Of a DNA stretch of 64,000 nt, positions 62,070-64,000 are shown one piece after another (positions within the stretch are counted from its first letter, which is position 1; each line of letters opens with the position of its first letter). Source of the DNA: Sipunculus nudus (taxonomy: Eukaryota > Annelida > Sipuncula > Golfingiida > Sipunculidae); contig CM049308.1 of assembly GCA_026874595.1 (NCBI GenBank), positions 76,123,124-76,187,123 on the forward strand, read 5' to 3'. The translations under genes were made by a program, and so were the position numbers. Below the pieces are notes generated by a model. That model had not been told where the DNA came from and searched no databases. It saw nothing but the letters and a program-made list of their open reading frames with translations.

Positions 62070-62330
62070 CTACTGCACTGAGTGAACTCTTTTAATCTGC
62101 ACCTGGCTAGACTGAGTGAACTTTTGACCTGTACCTGGCTGCACTGAGTGAACTCTTGACCTGTTGCATAATCTGACACAGTTTGCAGTCTGCCAAAGCT
62201 ATAAACAAAATGCAGCTACTGCACTGAGTGAACTCCTGACATATACCTGGGTGCACTGAGTGGACTCTTGACCTGTTGCCTAATCTAATGCAGTTGGCAG
62301 TCTGCCAAAGCTATAAATATATCCAGACTG
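62070..62330 (+). repeat. 32-bp minisatellite (GCACTGAGTGAACTC units)
   Basis: CACTGAGTGAACTC-type starts are near 62075, 62110, 62143, 62219 and 62253, separated by TTGACCTGTACCTGG or by a longer GGCAGTCTGCCAAAGCTATA segment. Copy A has only one to two equivalents near 58840-58900. Confidence 0.75.
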
Positions 62331-62425
62331 ACCTTTGGCCTGTTGTAAAATCTGAAATAGTAGCCACATCATTGCATAAGCTCACAGATTAGCTCCACAT
62401 GCAGCCCTGAGGGGCATGACACCCA

Positions 62426-62512
62426 TGAGGTTATTACATGATACTCATGAGGTGAACACATGCTGCCCATGAGGTGTTCACATGTCACCCATGCAGTGAT
62501 CACATGCCTTGT
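62426..62512 (+). repeat. 23-bp minisatellite, four units
   Basis: CCCATGAGGTTATTACATG, CTCATGAGGTGAACACATG, CCCATGAGGTGTTCACATG and CCCATGCAGTGATCACATG follow one another. It occurs only in copy B. Confidence 0.85.
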
Positions 62513-64000
62513 CCTTGGCTGCACTAATTAAACTCTTGACCTATATCTGGCTGCACTGAATGAACTCTTGATCTGTTGCAAAATCTGAAACATTTGGCAG
62601 TTTTTCAACCTATTTAATGATACAGACTCAGTCTTTGCCTGTTTGTAAATCTGTTTACACATACTGAAAGACTTTGGCTAAAATGTTTTTTTTTCAAGCT
62701 GACATATTCATAAACTTTTTACCAAAACTATCTATTATAATAAAAGATGCAGTCCTTTCAATTTTAAAGGTCCACTAATTCTGCCAAAAATCATTCAAGT
62801 AAACTTGAACAAAGGCCACCTAAGAATAATTTTTGTGCAATGTTACAGAAGTTATTATTGATACAACAATTTTGTAGAAGTACACTATTGCAGTCCTCAG
62901 TTTGAAATAGGCATAATAATGGCCATAAGACCAACTTAAGCTTTTCACGACTCAACCATAAATCAACAAACTCAATTTTTTCTTATATGATATAAAGAAT
63001 CATATCCTAGGATTATTCTTTTGAAAAATTGAACGATTCAATTTGACAGTTTCATCATAACATATTAAGCTGAAAGAGGCTAAAATTGTGAGGTTTTGCC
63101 CTTAAAAAACAGGTCAATGTAGGTGGCACCACAAAATCTGCAACTTCAAATATGAGTCATGTGACCAACATTTGCACAATAGTTGATAATGCTAGCTTCT
63201 GTCATTTCTGAGATTACTATATCAGTATGCTTACTTGGCCAAATGACTGTTCAAATTTGTGTAACTCCTCTAAAATTCATCAAATGCAAACCATTTGACA
63301 AACTTGAGAGGGCTTGCCTCTAGGATCATTTCTGTAAAATATTGAATGATTTGGCTGGACTGTTTACAACAAGAAGACTTTTAAAGGTTTTTCATCCTTT
63401 CTCTATAAAATTTAAGTAAATGCAGATAACAAAAAAATAAGCTGAATCCCACAACATTTAATATGTGACAGATTATTGCATAAAATCTGGGGATGGTAGC
63501 TCCTGCTATTCCTGAGAAATTATGGGTTAATGTACAGATGACCATGACCCCCCGTACAAAAAAAGGTCAATATAGGTAGCCCCACCAAAACCTGAATTTT
63601 ATATATGACTCGTGACCAACACTGACATAAAATTTGGTGATGATAGCTCTGGCCGTTTTTAGTATGCTTTTTTGGACAGATGACTAATTTCAACTTCCTG
63701 TAACTCCAGCCAAAATTCACCGAACTTAAACCATTTGAACAAACTTGAGAGAGATGGTTTAAAAGATTATTTCTGTGAAATATTGAACAAATTGGCTTGA
63801 CCGTTTAGGAGGAGAAGATTTTTAAAGTTTTTTAGCTTTTTTTTCTCTATAAAGTCTAAGAAAATGCTGAGTTTTTCAGATGGCTAATTTTTTGCATTAA
63901 ATTTCATGATGCTAGCTCCAGTCATTGTAAAATATTAAACAAATTAGCCTCAGTGGTGTCAGTCAAAAATGTTTTGCTCGTTTTTAACTCATATAGGAAA

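Larger units (their letters stand above)
61490..64000 (+). mobile_element. GGTGGCGCC-module element, copy B (cut by window end)
   Basis: The start CTACAGGCCTAATGCGAACC (61491-61510) matches copy A. The order of internal modules then follows copy A: GGTGGC-ACC/GACA phrases near 61659, 61776 and 61901, the CTGCACTGAGTGAACTC repeats, the TTACACATACTGAAAGACTT block at 62654, and the TTTGGTGAT-GCTAGCTCC modules after 63170. Copy B is longer than copy A because a 32-bp minisatellite has expanded and a separate 23-bp one is present. No 3' terminus falls inside the window. Confidence 0.7.

Overview
The window looks like animal nuclear DNA, most probably from a mollusc and perhaps a bivalve. It is AT-rich, has almost no coding sequence, carries many microsatellites, and contains families of non-autonomous mobile elements built around tandem repeats. 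The taxon is inferred from one recognisable animal gene (alpha-actinin) and from the style of the repeats (GACC-rich tandem arrays, GGTGGCGCC-containing modules, CGGACGGACAGAC tracts). It was not established by a database search.

Gene content. The only confidently recognised coding sequence is the first coding exon of an alpha-actinin gene on the minus strand (52826-52936), with a CpG-richer upstream region (about 52937-53250). The gene is read toward lower coordinates. No second exon (the conserved start of the first calponin-homology domain) could be found by eye between 52825 and 1, so most of the window is read as one very long first intron of at least 52.8 kb. Three weaker coding candidates are given with low confidence: a possible terminal exon at 257-340 (+), an open frame at 2232-2399 (-), and a possible exon at 38443-38577 (+).

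Mobile elements. (1) A Helentron/HINE-like family: a copy at 21204-23541, a copy at 42210-44254, a third element (42596-43267) nested in the second, and a 3' remnant at about 3115-3431. The two large copies share a 5' ACTAGA start, a small 5' hairpin, a C-rich motif whose reverse complement forms the right arm of the 3' hairpin, and central tandem repeats. (2) hAT-like elements: 40269-41554 with the 8-bp target duplication CCCCACAC, 57053-58009, 9276-11183, and a solo end at 46587. (3) A 299-bp TA-flanked MITE at 30818-31116. (4) Two copies of a GGTGGCGCC-module element at 58072-60386 and from 61490 to the window end.

Tandem structure. There is a 289-bp higher-order array (21391-22860) whose units carry perfect nuclear-receptor DR1 motifs, a 180-bp array (42250-44170), a 29-bp minisatellite (35561-35728), a heavily decayed array of about 70 bp (33550-34940), an array of about 95 bp (31507-31800), and many simple-sequence tracts.

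Upstream of the actinin promoter (53250-64000) the sequence is repeats and AT-rich spacer. No neighbouring gene was recognised there.
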